DNA of 36,044 nt from Candidatus Undinarchaeales archaeon (GTDB lineage: Archaea > SpSt-1190 > JASMDC01), in assembly GCA_030753015.1 (NCBI GenBank), contig JASMDC010000035.1, positions 1 to 36,044 of the forward strand. Reading direction: 5' to 3'. This document shows, one piece after another, positions 8,191-17,585 of this stretch. The stretch's first letter is position 1; each line of letters starts with the position of its first letter. The position numbers and the translations under genes are program-made. The notes beneath the pieces were generated by a model, which was not told the origin of the DNA, did no database searches, and worked only from the letters and a program-made list of their open reading frames with translations.

Positions 8191-11100
8191 GCCGCTTGAG
8201 GGCGAGGGCGAGGGCGCCGATGATCACCAGAACCTCGATGAAGTCCTTGATGTTGGCGAGCTCACCGATCTTGTCGATCACAGCGACCGCCCCTACTTCG
8301 ACGGTGACCTTGTGTTCGATCGTGGCATTGGGCATGCCCACAGGCAGAACCTTGATGGTGAGCTCATGCTCCCCCGGTACGACCCCCTGGACGTCCACCG
8401 AGAGCGGTAGGGTGGCGTCCTCGTCGATTACCACCTTATGCCGGGCGGTCCACGATAGCCCTATGGCTTTGGTGTCCGCTTTCAGGGAGATGTCGAACGC
8501 TTCCCGTAATGAGCCCGTGTTCTTCACCGTGAAGGCCAGCAGCCGTGTCTCCTGCTCAACCATCTCGAGCGATCCCGGGCCCTCGATGTCGGCCGAGCAC
8601 ACGCAGTCGGGCGATGTGCGGCAGTCCTCGCCGACGCCCGGTTCGCACGTATCGTCGACGCACTGGTCGGGACCGCAGTCCAGAGCGCATGTCACGCACT
8701 CGGTGGCATTCTCGCACGTCCCGTCGCCGCATCCGCCACGGCAGGAATGGCTCTCCAGATCGCATGTCATGGTGCTCGGGCAGCCGCAGTCCTCGCAGCA
8801 TGAGCTCGAGCCTTCGTCAGGGCTGTCGCATTGACCGTCGCCGCAGGTGACCCGGTTGCATCCTATTTCGTTGGCACCGGCGCGGGACGAGTCGCAGATG
8901 AATCCGAGCATGCACAAGCAGTCCTTGGGGGCGAGGATACAGTCCTCGCCCAGTGCCGTGTCGCACACACCGTTCCCGCGGCAGTCCAGGATCGAGCAGT
9001 CGGCCGGGCATTGGCCGCACTCGTTCTGGCACTTGCCGTCACCGCACTCGGCGGTGGCGCATCGGTCGGATGCGTCACAGGTGAATCCCTTCTCGCACAT
9101 CCCCTCGCATGTGCATGAGTCGCCGCCGGCACCGCGGAGCACGCATCCCCCCGCGCCGTCACACACCCCCAGCTCGCACACGCTCCCGCACGACCGCATC
9201 TCGGGGATGCACTGGCCGCCAAAGCACTTGTCCTCGGTGCAGGGATTCCCGTCATCGCACCCACAATCTTCGGGACAGGTGTTGCAGTCCTCGGTGGCCT
9301 CGCACACGCTGTTGGGGCATTCGGCGGTGCAGGCGTTGTGCGGGTCGGAGGGGCAGGGGTCCTCGTCGTCCGGGATGCCGTCCAGGTCGCGGTCTGACAG
9401 GCACGCGTCGTCGGCACAGATGAACGTGACCTCGAACGCGGTCCTGCAGGCCGTGTCGGGTTCGGTCATATTGCCGCACCGTGCGCACCCGACGGACGGT
9501 TCGCACACGAGACCCTCGCTGGTGCACGCCCTCTCCAGACCGGGGGTGCACACGCCCTCCACGCACGAGAACGTGATGTGGGCGTTCTGGTGACAGAGCC
9601 CGGCGCAGTCGTCGTCGTTGGCGCAGGATTTGCAGGCATTCTTGGGATCGCGTGGGCACGGGTCCGTGTCGTCGCCGAACCCGTCGCCGTCGAAGTCCGG
9701 AGCACATCCCTTGGGTTTGTCCGAGGACGGATCGCACGTCTCGCCCTCCTGACACCCGCAGTCCTGGAGACATCGACCGCAGTTCTCGCTCGGGTCGCAC
9801 ACACCGTTCCCGCACAGCCGCTGACACTTGCCGTCGCGGCACCCGAAGGCCGAGCCGTAGGTGAATGAGGCCGTGCAGTTGATATCTGCTGTACATCCGA
9901 CGCATCCCTCCCGGGAGCACACGGCGCCCGACTCCGTGCAGTTGGTCGAAGGACGCTCCTTGCACACGTAGTTGTCGCATCCCTGCCCGCTGAACACGTT
10001 GTGCTCGCAGGAGTAGCGACAGTTCTCGTTACGGAAGCAGGAGGCCACCTTGCAGAAGAGGCCCTCGATGTCGCAAGCATAGTTGGGTCCGTACTGCGAC
10101 TGGCACTGCTCGTTGGAGATGCAGGAGAGGCAGCCGGACGGGAGCTGGCATACCTGGTTGATACCGGTGGCGGAACAGTCGTGGATGTTCTCTACCTGGA
10201 TCTCGCACCGCATGTCGCTACAGGAATAGTCGAGGAAGGAGTAGCGCTGGCAGGTGTCCTCACAATGGCCGTCCTCGAGGCAGGACACGCACCCGCGCTC
10301 GCTGTTGCACTGGAGGTCCAGATCGCCGCAGGACGACTCCGTCACGTTACAGACGCCAGCGCTGCAGGTGCTGTTGAGGTAGGTGCGTCCGTCCGTCCCG
10401 CCGCACTCGTCGGCGCACCCGGGCGCAGTGGCGCTGCATTCGCCCACCTCGGAGCACGCACCGGGCGCGTTCCCGGAGCAGCAGGGCTGGGCCAGGGAAG
10501 AGCACGCCAGCTGGGCTGTGTCCTGGGCGCACCGCACTTCACCCGCACATCCCGCGCTGCCGCACGCTTTCCCGGGCTCGAATCCCGGTGGCGGTGCCAC
10601 GCACTGGCCACTGCAGCAGAACCCGCTCCCCGAGGCGGTTACGCAGGGTGCGTGGTCGGGCTCGCACGAGCCCTTGCACAGCCAGTCCTTGTTGGGATCG
10701 TCCACGCACATAGGGGCCGCCTCACCGCAGTTGTCCACCTGGCCGTTGGGGCAAGTGACTGCCTGACTGCATGTCCCGGAACCGGGATCGCACACCAGTT
10801 CCCCGCCGCACTCGCAGTCCTTTGTGCACAGATCGCCCGCGCCCTTGGTCTGGATCGGGACGCATGCTCCCGCTACGCAGCACTGGGAGGCGCAATGGGT
10901 CTCGGACGAGCAACCGCTCATGCACGTGCCCACGGTGCCATCACAAACGTAGTCGCCGCACTCCTGCGCCGTCGTCCCGTCAAACGCGCCGAGACCGGTG
11001 CACGTGGAGGTCATGGTCCGCTCGTCGTTGCACACGTCACTGCCGGCGATGTCGCACTGCCATTCGTTGCTCTGGCATGCAACGAGGCCCCCGGGGCACG

Positions 11101-14100
11101 GTTCGGTCCCGCACGCCCCGCGTGGCGTCCATAGGAGGTCGGGCATCGACTGGCACCCGGTCCCGCAACAGTACCCTGCCGTGGACCCGTGCTCACAAGC
11201 GGCGGCGCCGAAGGCGGCGCACGAAGCGCAGCGGTCGAGGCCGCCGATACCGTCCGTATCGAGGCAAGGGAAGAGATCCTGGCAATCGCCGCTCGACGTG
11301 CAGCCCTCCCGGCACTGGCCAGCGGACGGATCGCAACGGTAGGGCGAGCAGTCGCCCCTGCTCTCGAAGGTCCCGGTGGTCGAGCACTGGCCCCGGCGGG
11401 CGAGGTCATCGGAGCATACAGGATCGTCCAGGGAGTCACAGGCCCAGGAGCCGTCCCTACAGGTCACCGCCCCGGTGCAGTTGCCCGCGCCGCACGCGTT
11501 GCTGGGCGTCCATGCGGGCAGCGGCATGCCTTGGCAAGAGTCACCGCAGCAGAATCCCGTCGCACCGTCCAGGTCGCACACAGATGCCTCGTGCTCGACG
11601 CATCCACTGCAGCTGTCGGGCGCTCTGTCGCCGTCCACGTCGATGCAGGCTGCGGGCGCTAGGCATTGCTCGTTGGATACGCACCCGGTGAGGCACTCTC
11701 CCGAGGCATCGTCGCACCGGTAGGGGGCGCACAACTTCGCCTGGGCAGCGTTGAACACACCCGTCAGGCTGCAGGTGGACGACTTGTCCTGGGAACAGGC
11801 CGCACGTCCCGCGGAGCTGCACTGCCAGCTTCCGGTCGCGCACGCCACTATACCGTCGCACGGGGCCTCCCCGCAGGCGACCCCTGGCGTCCAGTCGAAG
11901 ATGAGCATGCCCGCGCACTCTCCACCACAGCAGTACCCGGCCTGGATGCCTTCCTGGCACTGCTTTGTAGCATGGTTGGAGCAGGTGGAACAGGTGTCCA
12001 GCCCGCCCGTGCCGTCGGTGTCGATGCACGACAGTCCGTCCTGGCAATCGGTGTCCGAAGCGCATGCTGCGCCTTCCCCTGCCAGGTCCGTGCAGGTGTT
12101 GGTGTTGCTGTCGCAGAATCCGGCCGCGCACTCGCAGCCCTTCGCACAGTCGGCGCCGTTGGGGAGCTTGGTCACGTAGCACAGGTCGTTGCAGCAGGCA
12201 CCCTCGCCGTCCCCCGTGTAGCACAACCGGCCCGTCTCCATCCCCGCACAGGAGCTGCAAGTGTCAACGAGGCTGTCACCGTCGCTGTCCCGGCACACGT
12301 CGGCGCACAGCTGGCCCACGCAGCACACGCCGCTCTGGCCCATGTTGTCGGTGGCAGGATTGCCGTTGTCCTCACCAGGGTGGCAGGCGCCGCACTGGCC
12401 ACCGGCACCGGTCTTGTCGATGCACAGCCCGCTGGCGCACTGCCCGCCGTCGGTGCAGGTTTGGCCGTCGCGGAGGAGGCAGGAGCCCCCGATGCACTGG
12501 TAGCCGGCCTGGCAGGGGCAGTCAAGGAGGCAAGTGCCGCAGTCCTCGCCCGCCTCGCACTTCCCGTTGCCGCAGCAGACGAGGGCCGCCTCTCCGGCCT
12601 CGTTGCAGTCCGGGTCCGTCCCGAAACACTCGGACGACAGGCAGATGGCGTCGCAGACCGCGGGGCACGCGGTGCACTGGGGGGGCACCGTGGCGCAGAA
12701 CTCGCCCCCGCTGCAGGTGACGCACGTACCGCCCACGCAGGAGCAGGAGTTGGCACTGCCCTCGCACTCGCTGGAGTCGTCCGCGGTGCACGCACCACCG
12801 GAGCAGTCGCTGCACCCGGGGCAGGCGGTGTAGCCGCAGGTGGACGAGCAGGTCCCCTCCGTCGCGGAGCAGATGGCGCCACCGCCCACATCGAGTCCGT
12901 CGCACTGGGTGGACACGCTCGCTCCGTTCTGGCCGTTGCACTCGGCATGGCACTCCGTGTCGCCCTCGGCCGTCCCGTCGGCCTCGCAGCAGTCCTGGGG
13001 ACAGGAGGCGTGGTCCTCGCCCGTTCCGTCATCACAGGAGCCATCACCGCACATGGTCCCTTGCAGGTATGTGACGGTGACACCGTACAGATCGGGAGAG
13101 CTGGTATGGGGAGTGGACAGATCGAACCTGTACTGGAAGTACCGGTTGTCAGCAACACCCGGGGCCTGGGGCGAGGTAATGGCGATGGTCGTGAACTCCT
13201 CGCCCGTGCACGAGGGATCATCGCAGCTCCGCACCTTTGGCGTGAGCTCTAGGAAGCCCCGTGCGTAGTGGTCCTGGATCTCGGCGGCGGAGAGCGCCCT
13301 GTCGTAGATGGCCACCTCGTCGAACGTGTTGGTATCGTACCTGCCCACGAAGAGGTCGTACGAGTTGGTGACGATGGCCCCAGTGAGCTCTTTAGACTTC
13401 TGCATCTGGCCGTTGACGTATATCTTCTGCTGAGCGCCCGCGGGAGCGGTCCGGTCATAGGTGAGCGCCACGTGGTACCATCCGGACGACAGCGTGGTCG
13501 ATATCTTCTGTCGGTTGATCCTGCCGACGACCGAATCGGAGTCGATGGTGAGCGCGTAGGCCCCGGGCTTGACGATACCACGGTCCGGGGCCAACCACAC
13601 GGTCTGCAGGAACCCGTCGTCGTTCGGGCCGCGGTAGGCGATGGCGAACACGGTGTCGGTGACCGGGACGATGACCGGTCTTCGTGCGAATGTGCCCTCG
13701 AACTGATTGGAATTGATGACGGCAAGCCCGCTCGTCCCGTCCTCGCCGATGGATACCATCTTCACCACTCCATACGTGTTGTGATTGGAGTAGACGAGGG
13801 CGAACAGGTCGTGATCGATGTGGACGATGTCAGGCTCGTACCCTTTCTGGGAATCGGAGGCGAACTGCAGAAGGGCAAGGGTCTCGTCCCCGATCTGGCC
13901 GTTGTCGGCGATGGACACGGTCCTGATCTCTCCGTGGTCGCTGTCCCCCCGGTAGGCGATAGCGAACACGTTCCCCGCCACGTTGACGATCACAGGCTCA
14001 TAGACCTTGTAGCATGTGCCCTCGGCATCTGTGTTGATCGAGAGCGTGTCGATGACCGCGCCGATGGTCCCTTTTTTGTCGATGGACACGGTCTTGAGAT

Positions 14101-15232
14101 ACCCGCAGTCGTTGTCCCCCCGATAGACGATGGCGAACACGGTGCCGTCCACATGGCTGATGCGCGGCTCGTATCCCTTCGTTCCGTCGAACTCCAGGGA
14201 GGAGCCGGTCTTGGCCACTCCTGTGCCATCTGCAGAGATGGTCACGGTCTCGAGCACTCCTGCGTCGTTGTCCGTTCGGTAGACCACGGCGTACACGGTG
14301 CCTTTGACATGCACGATATCAGGGTCCAGACCGGTGTCGGCGAACTTCAGGTCACCAAGGACCTTGGAACCAATGGTCCCCGTAGGGCTGATGGACACTG
14401 TCTTGATCTTCCCGTCCTGGTTGTCGAACTTGCTGAACGCGATGGCATATATGTCGCCAGTCACATGAATGAGGACGGGCTGGTCGCCGTGGCCATCGAA
14501 CTCCTTGGTACCAAGTGCCTTGTTCCCGATCGGCCCGTCATCTGCAATGGACACGGTCTTCACGTACCCCTTGTCCGCGGAGGCGCCGCGATAGGCGATG
14601 GCATACACGTCGCCGTCCACGTGGATGATGTCCGCCCAAGAGCCTGCGCTCGTGTCGAACTCAAGGCCGCCCGCAACTGAATCGGGATGCTCCCATTCCG
14701 GTCCGAGCTTCACAAATGCTTCGATCGTAATGGCATCGGTGATGTCCAGGCTAGCAGCGTCCGCGATGGTGACCACGTCGTCCCATCCGCCGAACTGGAT
14801 GCCCGTGCCGAACCGGCCCTCGGCCTCGTACGTGGGACCGCCGGAAGCGGTACCGTGGTTCCCCTGGCCCGAGGCGTCCTGGGGCGCGCCCCCCGTTTCG
14901 TCCAGGTGGAGGAGGAGCACGTTCCCGGTCATGTCGGCACCACCGCGCATGGTCTCGATCCCCCTGTTGTCGGGGAACGGCTTGTCGTACGGCGCGCCCC
15001 GCTCCCACGCGATGGACTGCCACTGGGAGTCTGTCTGGGCGTCGAACACCTTGGATGTGTAGGTGCCGGATCCCCCCGAGGTGAGCTGGACGTGATCGGT
15101 GCTCCACAGGGTGCTTGAGTAGGTGCCCTCATCGAAGCTCTCCTTGTCGTCCGTCTCCCAGACGTCGGCCGCGGCAAGGGCAATGAGCAACAAGAGGACG
15201 ACCACAGGCCGGATATACCTCCCACTACTCAT
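7793..15232 (-). CDS. Giant Cys-rich surface protein: LamG, propeller, TSP3-like repeats, C-terminal anchor
   Basis: A 2479-aa protein. The start at 15232 begins a signal peptide (MSSGRYIRPVVVLLLLIALAAAD); the open frame extends 23 codons further but crosses the TATA box at 15256-15263. Residues about 100-190 are the first half of a LamG/concanavalin-like domain. About 190-560 are seven repeats of a blade-like unit with core VYAIAYRG and KTVSI. About 560-660 resume LamG (WYHVALTYD, FDEVAIYDRALS). A long Cys-rich region follows, with many CGDGxC...DC units, three tandem modules of about 127 aa, and two DxDGxxDxxDPCP segments (around 1844 and 1944) resembling calcium-binding thrombospondin type 3 repeats. 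A beta-sandwich (about 2215-2310), one membrane helix (about 2327-2347) and a Gln/Tyr/Pro-rich tail of about 130 aa end the protein. The expected topology is outside bulk and cytoplasmic tail. Adhesion or cell-contact function is inference. Confidence 0.85.
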   Translation of the reverse strand: MSSGRYIRPVVVLLLLIALAAADVWETDDKESFDEGTYSSTLWSTDHVQLTSGGSGTYTSKVFDAQTDSQWQSIAWERGAPYDKPFPDNRGIETMRGGADMTGNVLLLHLDETGGAPQDASGQGNHGTASGGPTYEAEGRFGTGIQFGGWDDVVTIADAASLDITDAITIEAFVKLGPEWEHPDSVAGGLEFDTSAGSWADIIHVDGDVYAIAYRGASADKGYVKTVSIADDGPIGNKALGTKEFDGHGDQPVLIHVTGDIYAIAFSKFDNQDGKIKTVSISPTGTIGSKVLGDLKFADTGLDPDIVHVKGTVYAVVYRTDNDAGVLETVTISADGTGVAKTGSSLEFDGTKGYEPRISHVDGTVFAIVYRGDNDCGYLKTVSIDKKGTIGAVIDTLSINTDAEGTCYKVYEPVIVNVAGNVFAIAYRGDSDHGEIRTVSIADNGQIGDETLALLQFASDSQKGYEPDIVHIDHDLFALVYSNHNTYGVVKMVSIGEDGTSGLAVINSNQFEGTFARRPVIVPVTDTVFAIAYRGPNDDGFLQTVWLAPDRGIVKPGAYALTIDSDSVVGRINRQKISTTLSSGWYHVALTYDRTAPAGAQQKIYVNGQMQKSKELTGAIVTNSYDLFVGRYDTNTFDEVAIYDRALSAAEIQDHYARGFLELTPKVRSCDDPSCTGEEFTTIAITSPQAPGVADNRYFQYRFDLSTPHTSSPDLYGVTVTYLQGTMCGDGSCDDGTGEDHASCPQDCCEADGTAEGDTECHAECNGQNGASVSTQCDGLDVGGGAICSATEGTCSSTCGYTACPGCSDCSGGACTADDSSECEGSANSCSCVGGTCVTCSGGEFCATVPPQCTACPAVCDAICLSSECFGTDPDCNEAGEAALVCCGNGKCEAGEDCGTCLLDCPCQAGYQCIGGSCLLRDGQTCTDGGQCASGLCIDKTGAGGQCGACHPGEDNGNPATDNMGQSGVCCVGQLCADVCRDSDGDSLVDTCSSCAGMETGRLCYTGDGEGACCNDLCYVTKLPNGADCAKGCECAAGFCDSNTNTCTDLAGEGAACASDTDCQDGLSCIDTDGTGGLDTCSTCSNHATKQCQEGIQAGYCCGGECAGMLIFDWTPGVACGEAPCDGIVACATGSWQCSSAGRAACSQDKSSTCSLTGVFNAAQAKLCAPYRCDDASGECLTGCVSNEQCLAPAACIDVDGDRAPDSCSGCVEHEASVCDLDGATGFCCGDSCQGMPLPAWTPSNACGAGNCTGAVTCRDGSWACDSLDDPVCSDDLARRGQCSTTGTFESRGDCSPYRCDPSAGQCREGCTSSGDCQDLFPCLDTDGIGGLDRCASCAAFGAAACEHGSTAGYCCGTGCQSMPDLLWTPRGACGTEPCPGGLVACQSNEWQCDIAGSDVCNDERTMTSTCTGLGAFDGTTAQECGDYVCDGTVGTCMSGCSSETHCASQCCVAGACVPIQTKGAGDLCTKDCECGGELVCDPGSGTCSQAVTCPNGQVDNCGEAAPMCVDDPNKDWLCKGSCEPDHAPCVTASGSGFCCSGQCVAPPPGFEPGKACGSAGCAGEVRCAQDTAQLACSSLAQPCCSGNAPGACSEVGECSATAPGCADECGGTDGRTYLNSTCSAGVCNVTESSCGDLDLQCNSERGCVSCLEDGHCEDTCQRYSFLDYSCSDMRCEIQVENIHDCSATGINQVCQLPSGCLSCISNEQCQSQYGPNYACDIEGLFCKVASCFRNENCRYSCEHNVFSGQGCDNYVCKERPSTNCTESGAVCSREGCVGCTADINCTASFTYGSAFGCRDGKCQRLCGNGVCDPSENCGRCLQDCGCQEGETCDPSSDKPKGCAPDFDGDGFGDDTDPCPRDPKNACKSCANDDDCAGLCHQNAHITFSCVEGVCTPGLERACTSEGLVCEPSVGCARCGNMTEPDTACRTAFEVTFICADDACLSDRDLDGIPDDEDPCPSDPHNACTAECPNSVCEATEDCNTCPEDCGCDDGNPCTEDKCFGGQCIPEMRSCGSVCELGVCDGAGGCVLRGAGGDSCTCEGMCEKGFTCDASDRCATAECGDGKCQNECGQCPADCSILDCRGNGVCDTALGEDCILAPKDCLCMLGFICDSSRAGANEIGCNRVTCGDGQCDSPDEGSSSCCEDCGCPSTMTCDLESHSCRGGCGDGTCENATECVTCALDCGPDQCVDDTCEPGVGEDCRTSPDCVCSADIEGPGSLEMVEQETRLLAFTVKNTGSLREAFDISLKADTKAIGLSWTARHKVVIDEDATLPLSVDVQGVVPGEHELTIKVLPVGMPNATIEHKVTVEVGAVAVIDKIGELANIKDFIEVLVIIGALALALKRQVFPGMGIDKATGAAAMDGYQQGQQQFYGPQQQYYGGSQYYGQRAYYGAQTVHSPQIQSQQQQQQHGWGPSGQQPASDQGAQQAAHGLHPGAMGQPQVPQPPQAPQQPPDTTGGKPKKKDEGEDKGLHGFHP
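10890..12000 (-). repeat. Three tandem Cys-rich modules in the 2479-aa protein
   Basis: Three protein-level repeats of about 127 aa (about 380 bp period) share an order of motifs: C..C....C...G..AGYCCG..C, then W-T-P...ACG...C.G...C....W.C, then a CSxTG-like stretch and C.PYRCD..GxC..GC. The W-T-P-xxxACG markers lie near 11880, 11500 and 11120. The spacing suggests internal duplication of a disulfide-rich extracellular domain. I do not recognise a named family. Confidence 0.7.
13585..14640 (-). repeat. Seven propeller-like repeats inside the LamG domain
   Basis: Seven protein repeats of about 45-55 aa each contain a HVxGxVYAIAYRG-like strand, then DxGxxKTVSI and a turn GxIG. They sit exactly between the two halves of the LamG domain. 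Seven such units would close a seven-bladed beta-propeller. The repeat is visible at protein level; the fold is inference. Confidence 0.75.
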
Positions 15233-15255
15233 GGGAAGATTTCTGTGCTTGACGA

Positions 15256-15263
15256 TTATTAAA
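15256..15263 (-). promoter_or_regulatory. TATA box of the 2479-aa surface protein (leaderless)
   Basis: Minus-strand TTTAATAA, whose centre lies 27.5 nt from the A of the ATG at 15232. There is no room for an untranslated leader, so the mRNA should be leaderless. This supports the chosen start over the longer frame. Confidence 0.65.
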
Positions 15264-15333
15264 GCTTGGGCCGGCAGGTCATCTGGGGGGCCCGTAAACA
15301 AGCATCCGGTGTCCGCGGTTCTTTTACTGAAGG

Positions 15334-15343
15334 TTTATCTATA
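15334..15343 (+). promoter_or_regulatory. TATA box of the GLUG-repeat protein gene
   Basis: Plus-strand TTTATCTATA ends 26 nt before the ATG at 15369. The transcript should begin within a few nucleotides of the start codon. A GGGAG directly touching the ATG is too close to act as a ribosome site. With the opposite TATA box at 15256-15263 it forms a compact divergent promoter pair. Confidence 0.6.
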
Positions 15344-15368
15344 GTGAAATTATCTACCGTATAGGGAG

Positions 15369-17453
15369 ATGGCTCAGGACCAGTCCTATTACTACCAGTA
15401 CCGACAGGACACTCCTCAGTACGCCTACGGTCAGTACAATCAGCAGTATCAACAGCAGGCGGCCTATGGCGCCCAGCAGGGCTACCAGCCGGGGCAAGGC
15501 TATCAGGCACAGGCGCCGCAGTATGATGGCCAGCAGGCCTATCCGGCCCAGCAGCCATATCCGGCCCAGCAGCCAGAGCCACCCGAGGAGCCACAAGAGT
15601 CGTCATCCGGTAGCGGGATGTGGCTTGGGCTCGCGCTCGTGCTCGTGGTCCTCGTCGCCGGAGGCTACTTCCTAATGGACAGCCAGGGTGTGGGGGCCGG
15701 GACGGGCACAGGGGGATCCCCAGGCAATGGCACAGGTACTGCCGGAGGTGAGCCGGATGTCAGCGGGAAACCAGGACCTGTCGGGGAAGCGACACCGACC
15801 GGAGGACCCGGGCCGACCGGTACACCGGTACCTTCGGATGGACCATCACCTACGGAGGGACCAACACCGACCGAGGATCCCGGCCTCGGGCTTCCTCTAG
15901 GGATAGGCCTTCCCATCATCGACTGCATGACATTACAGGCCATAGAGAACGACCTTGACGGCGACTATTTCCTCGCCATGGACATAGATTGCTCGGGGAC
16001 GAGGATCTGGAACGGTGGACTGGGGTTCGTTCCCCTCAGCAACTACAGGGGCAGCTTCAACGGCCGGGGACAAACGATATCGGGTCTGTACATAAACCGA
16101 CCAGAAGAGTACATCGGCCTCTTCGGGCAGACCCAACGCGCCACCATCACCGATCTCCGGCTGGAGGGCGTCGACGTGACCGGGACCAAGTACGTGGGGG
16201 GTTTGAGCGGCAAGGACGATGGGAGCGTCATTGAAGGCACGTCCGTTAGCGGTAGTGTGTCCGGGGATGAGCACGTCGGTGGCCTGGTGGGCGATGGTAT
16301 CAGGAGCAAGATAAAGGACTGTGAGGCTGACGTGGACGTGTCCGGTAGCACGAGCATTGCAGGCCTTGTCGGTCACTTCAGGGGCGAGTACATCGACGGA
16401 TCCTCCTCGAGCGGGAGCGTGATCGGCGACGATTACGTGGGGGGATTGGCCGGGGGTGTCTATGAGGGCACGATCAAGGGCTCGCACTCCACGGCCAGCG
16501 TCGTGAGCGAAGGAGCCCTCGCCTTCAAGGGCGAGACCGGGGGACTGGTCGGACGTAACTGGGGCGCCGAGATAATCGACTGCTACGCTACCGGGAACGT
16601 GAAGGGTCGTTTCACGACCGGCGGGCTGGTCGGAGCAAATCAGGACCTCATCGAAGGGTCCTATGCGACCGGGGACGTCATCGGTGAACGCTGGGTGGGA
16701 GGGCTCGTTGCCAGCCTGGCCAGCACCGGTACCATCAAGGACTCGTACGCCACGGGTAGCGTCACCGGGAACGACACGTTCGTGGGGGGTCTTGTGAGCT
16801 TCAGCGACGGCGGGATCGTCACCGGTTCATACGCGACAGGGAAGGTCACAGGGGCCGACAACGTGGGTGGGCTCATGGGCGACAACCTGGGTGACATCGA
16901 GAACTGCTACGCCACCGGCGTTGTGAGCGGCACCGAAGCGGTAGGCGGGCTGGTGGGCATCAACATCCCGGAACAGGGAGTGATACTCAACTCCTATGCT
17001 ACCGGCGGCGTGGCCGGTATCAACGTCACCGGGGGGCTCGTGGGTTCCGGGTACGGTACCATCACCAATTCGTTTTCAACAGGCAGCGTGAAGGGCGCAG
17101 CGCCTGTGGGTGGATTCGTGGGGATCACGTCCATGATATATGGACGGCTGGAGAACAACCACTGGTACGACCATGCCGGGAACCCGGGCGGAGGTTTTAC
17201 GTCCGACTGCATGATGCTATTCCAGGAATCCGCATGCACGCCCGAGGGCTGCACGTGGAAGGAGAAAGAGGGATTCAAGGGCCAGTTCTACTGCCAGGGG
17301 CAGTACCTGGGCAATGAGAACGCCGAGCCGGTTGAAGACAAGGCGAAGTTCTACGATCCGAAGAATCCACCTCTGGACACCTGGGACTTCGAGAAGGTTT
17401 GGCAGAAAAGAGACGATGATTATCCAGTTCTCAGGGCCATAGTTCAGGGATGA
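15369..17453 (+). CDS. GLUG-repeat adhesin-like protein with Q/Y-rich N-terminus
   Basis: A 694-aa protein. Residues 1-80 are Gln/Tyr/Pro/Ala-rich (YNQQYQQQ, AYGAQQGYQ) and should be cytoplasmic. One membrane helix covers about 84-103 (WLGLALVLVVLVAGGYFLM). A Gly/Thr/Pro linker with PTPTEDP-like repeats reaches about residue 180. From about 200 to 590 there are many GLUG-type repeats (YVGGLVG..., followed by SYATGxVxG), which usually build a beta-helix in extracellular adhesins. A C-terminal Cys-containing segment (CMMLFQESAC, CTPEGC) follows. GLUG modules are known from bacterial and archaeal surface proteins; the ligand is unknown. It is divergent from the 2479-aa surface protein, which has a compositionally similar low-complexity segment at its other end. 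Confidence 0.85.
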   Translation: MAQDQSYYYQYRQDTPQYAYGQYNQQYQQQAAYGAQQGYQPGQGYQAQAPQYDGQQAYPAQQPYPAQQPEPPEEPQESSSGSGMWLGLALVLVVLVAGGYFLMDSQGVGAGTGTGGSPGNGTGTAGGEPDVSGKPGPVGEATPTGGPGPTGTPVPSDGPSPTEGPTPTEDPGLGLPLGIGLPIIDCMTLQAIENDLDGDYFLAMDIDCSGTRIWNGGLGFVPLSNYRGSFNGRGQTISGLYINRPEEYIGLFGQTQRATITDLRLEGVDVTGTKYVGGLSGKDDGSVIEGTSVSGSVSGDEHVGGLVGDGIRSKIKDCEADVDVSGSTSIAGLVGHFRGEYIDGSSSSGSVIGDDYVGGLAGGVYEGTIKGSHSTASVVSEGALAFKGETGGLVGRNWGAEIIDCYATGNVKGRFTTGGLVGANQDLIEGSYATGDVIGERWVGGLVASLASTGTIKDSYATGSVTGNDTFVGGLVSFSDGGIVTGSYATGKVTGADNVGGLMGDNLGDIENCYATGVVSGTEAVGGLVGINIPEQGVILNSYATGGVAGINVTGGLVGSGYGTITNSFSTGSVKGAAPVGGFVGITSMIYGRLENNHWYDHAGNPGGGFTSDCMMLFQESACTPEGCTWKEKEGFKGQFYCQGQYLGNENAEPVEDKAKFYDPKNPPLDTWDFEKVWQKRDDDYPVLRAIVQG

Positions 17454-17585
17454 CCGTTGACCTGCCTGCCGTATCAGCAGAGCTTTAGATGATTCGAGTT
17501 AAGGCTACTACCTTCAGACTCCATCTACGAATATAGATGCCGTTTTCTACGAAGACGTGTCCCTAGCTCCGAGACATACAGAACC

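Noticed and set aside
11666-13252. Long open frame of 528 codons on the plus strand
   Set aside because: It is antisense to the Cys-rich region of the 2479-aa protein. The composition (Ala, Gly, Val, Arg) mirrors the opposite strand and no motif is visible.
15233-15301. 23-codon extension of the 2479-aa protein
   Set aside because: It crosses the TATA box and would bury the signal peptide.
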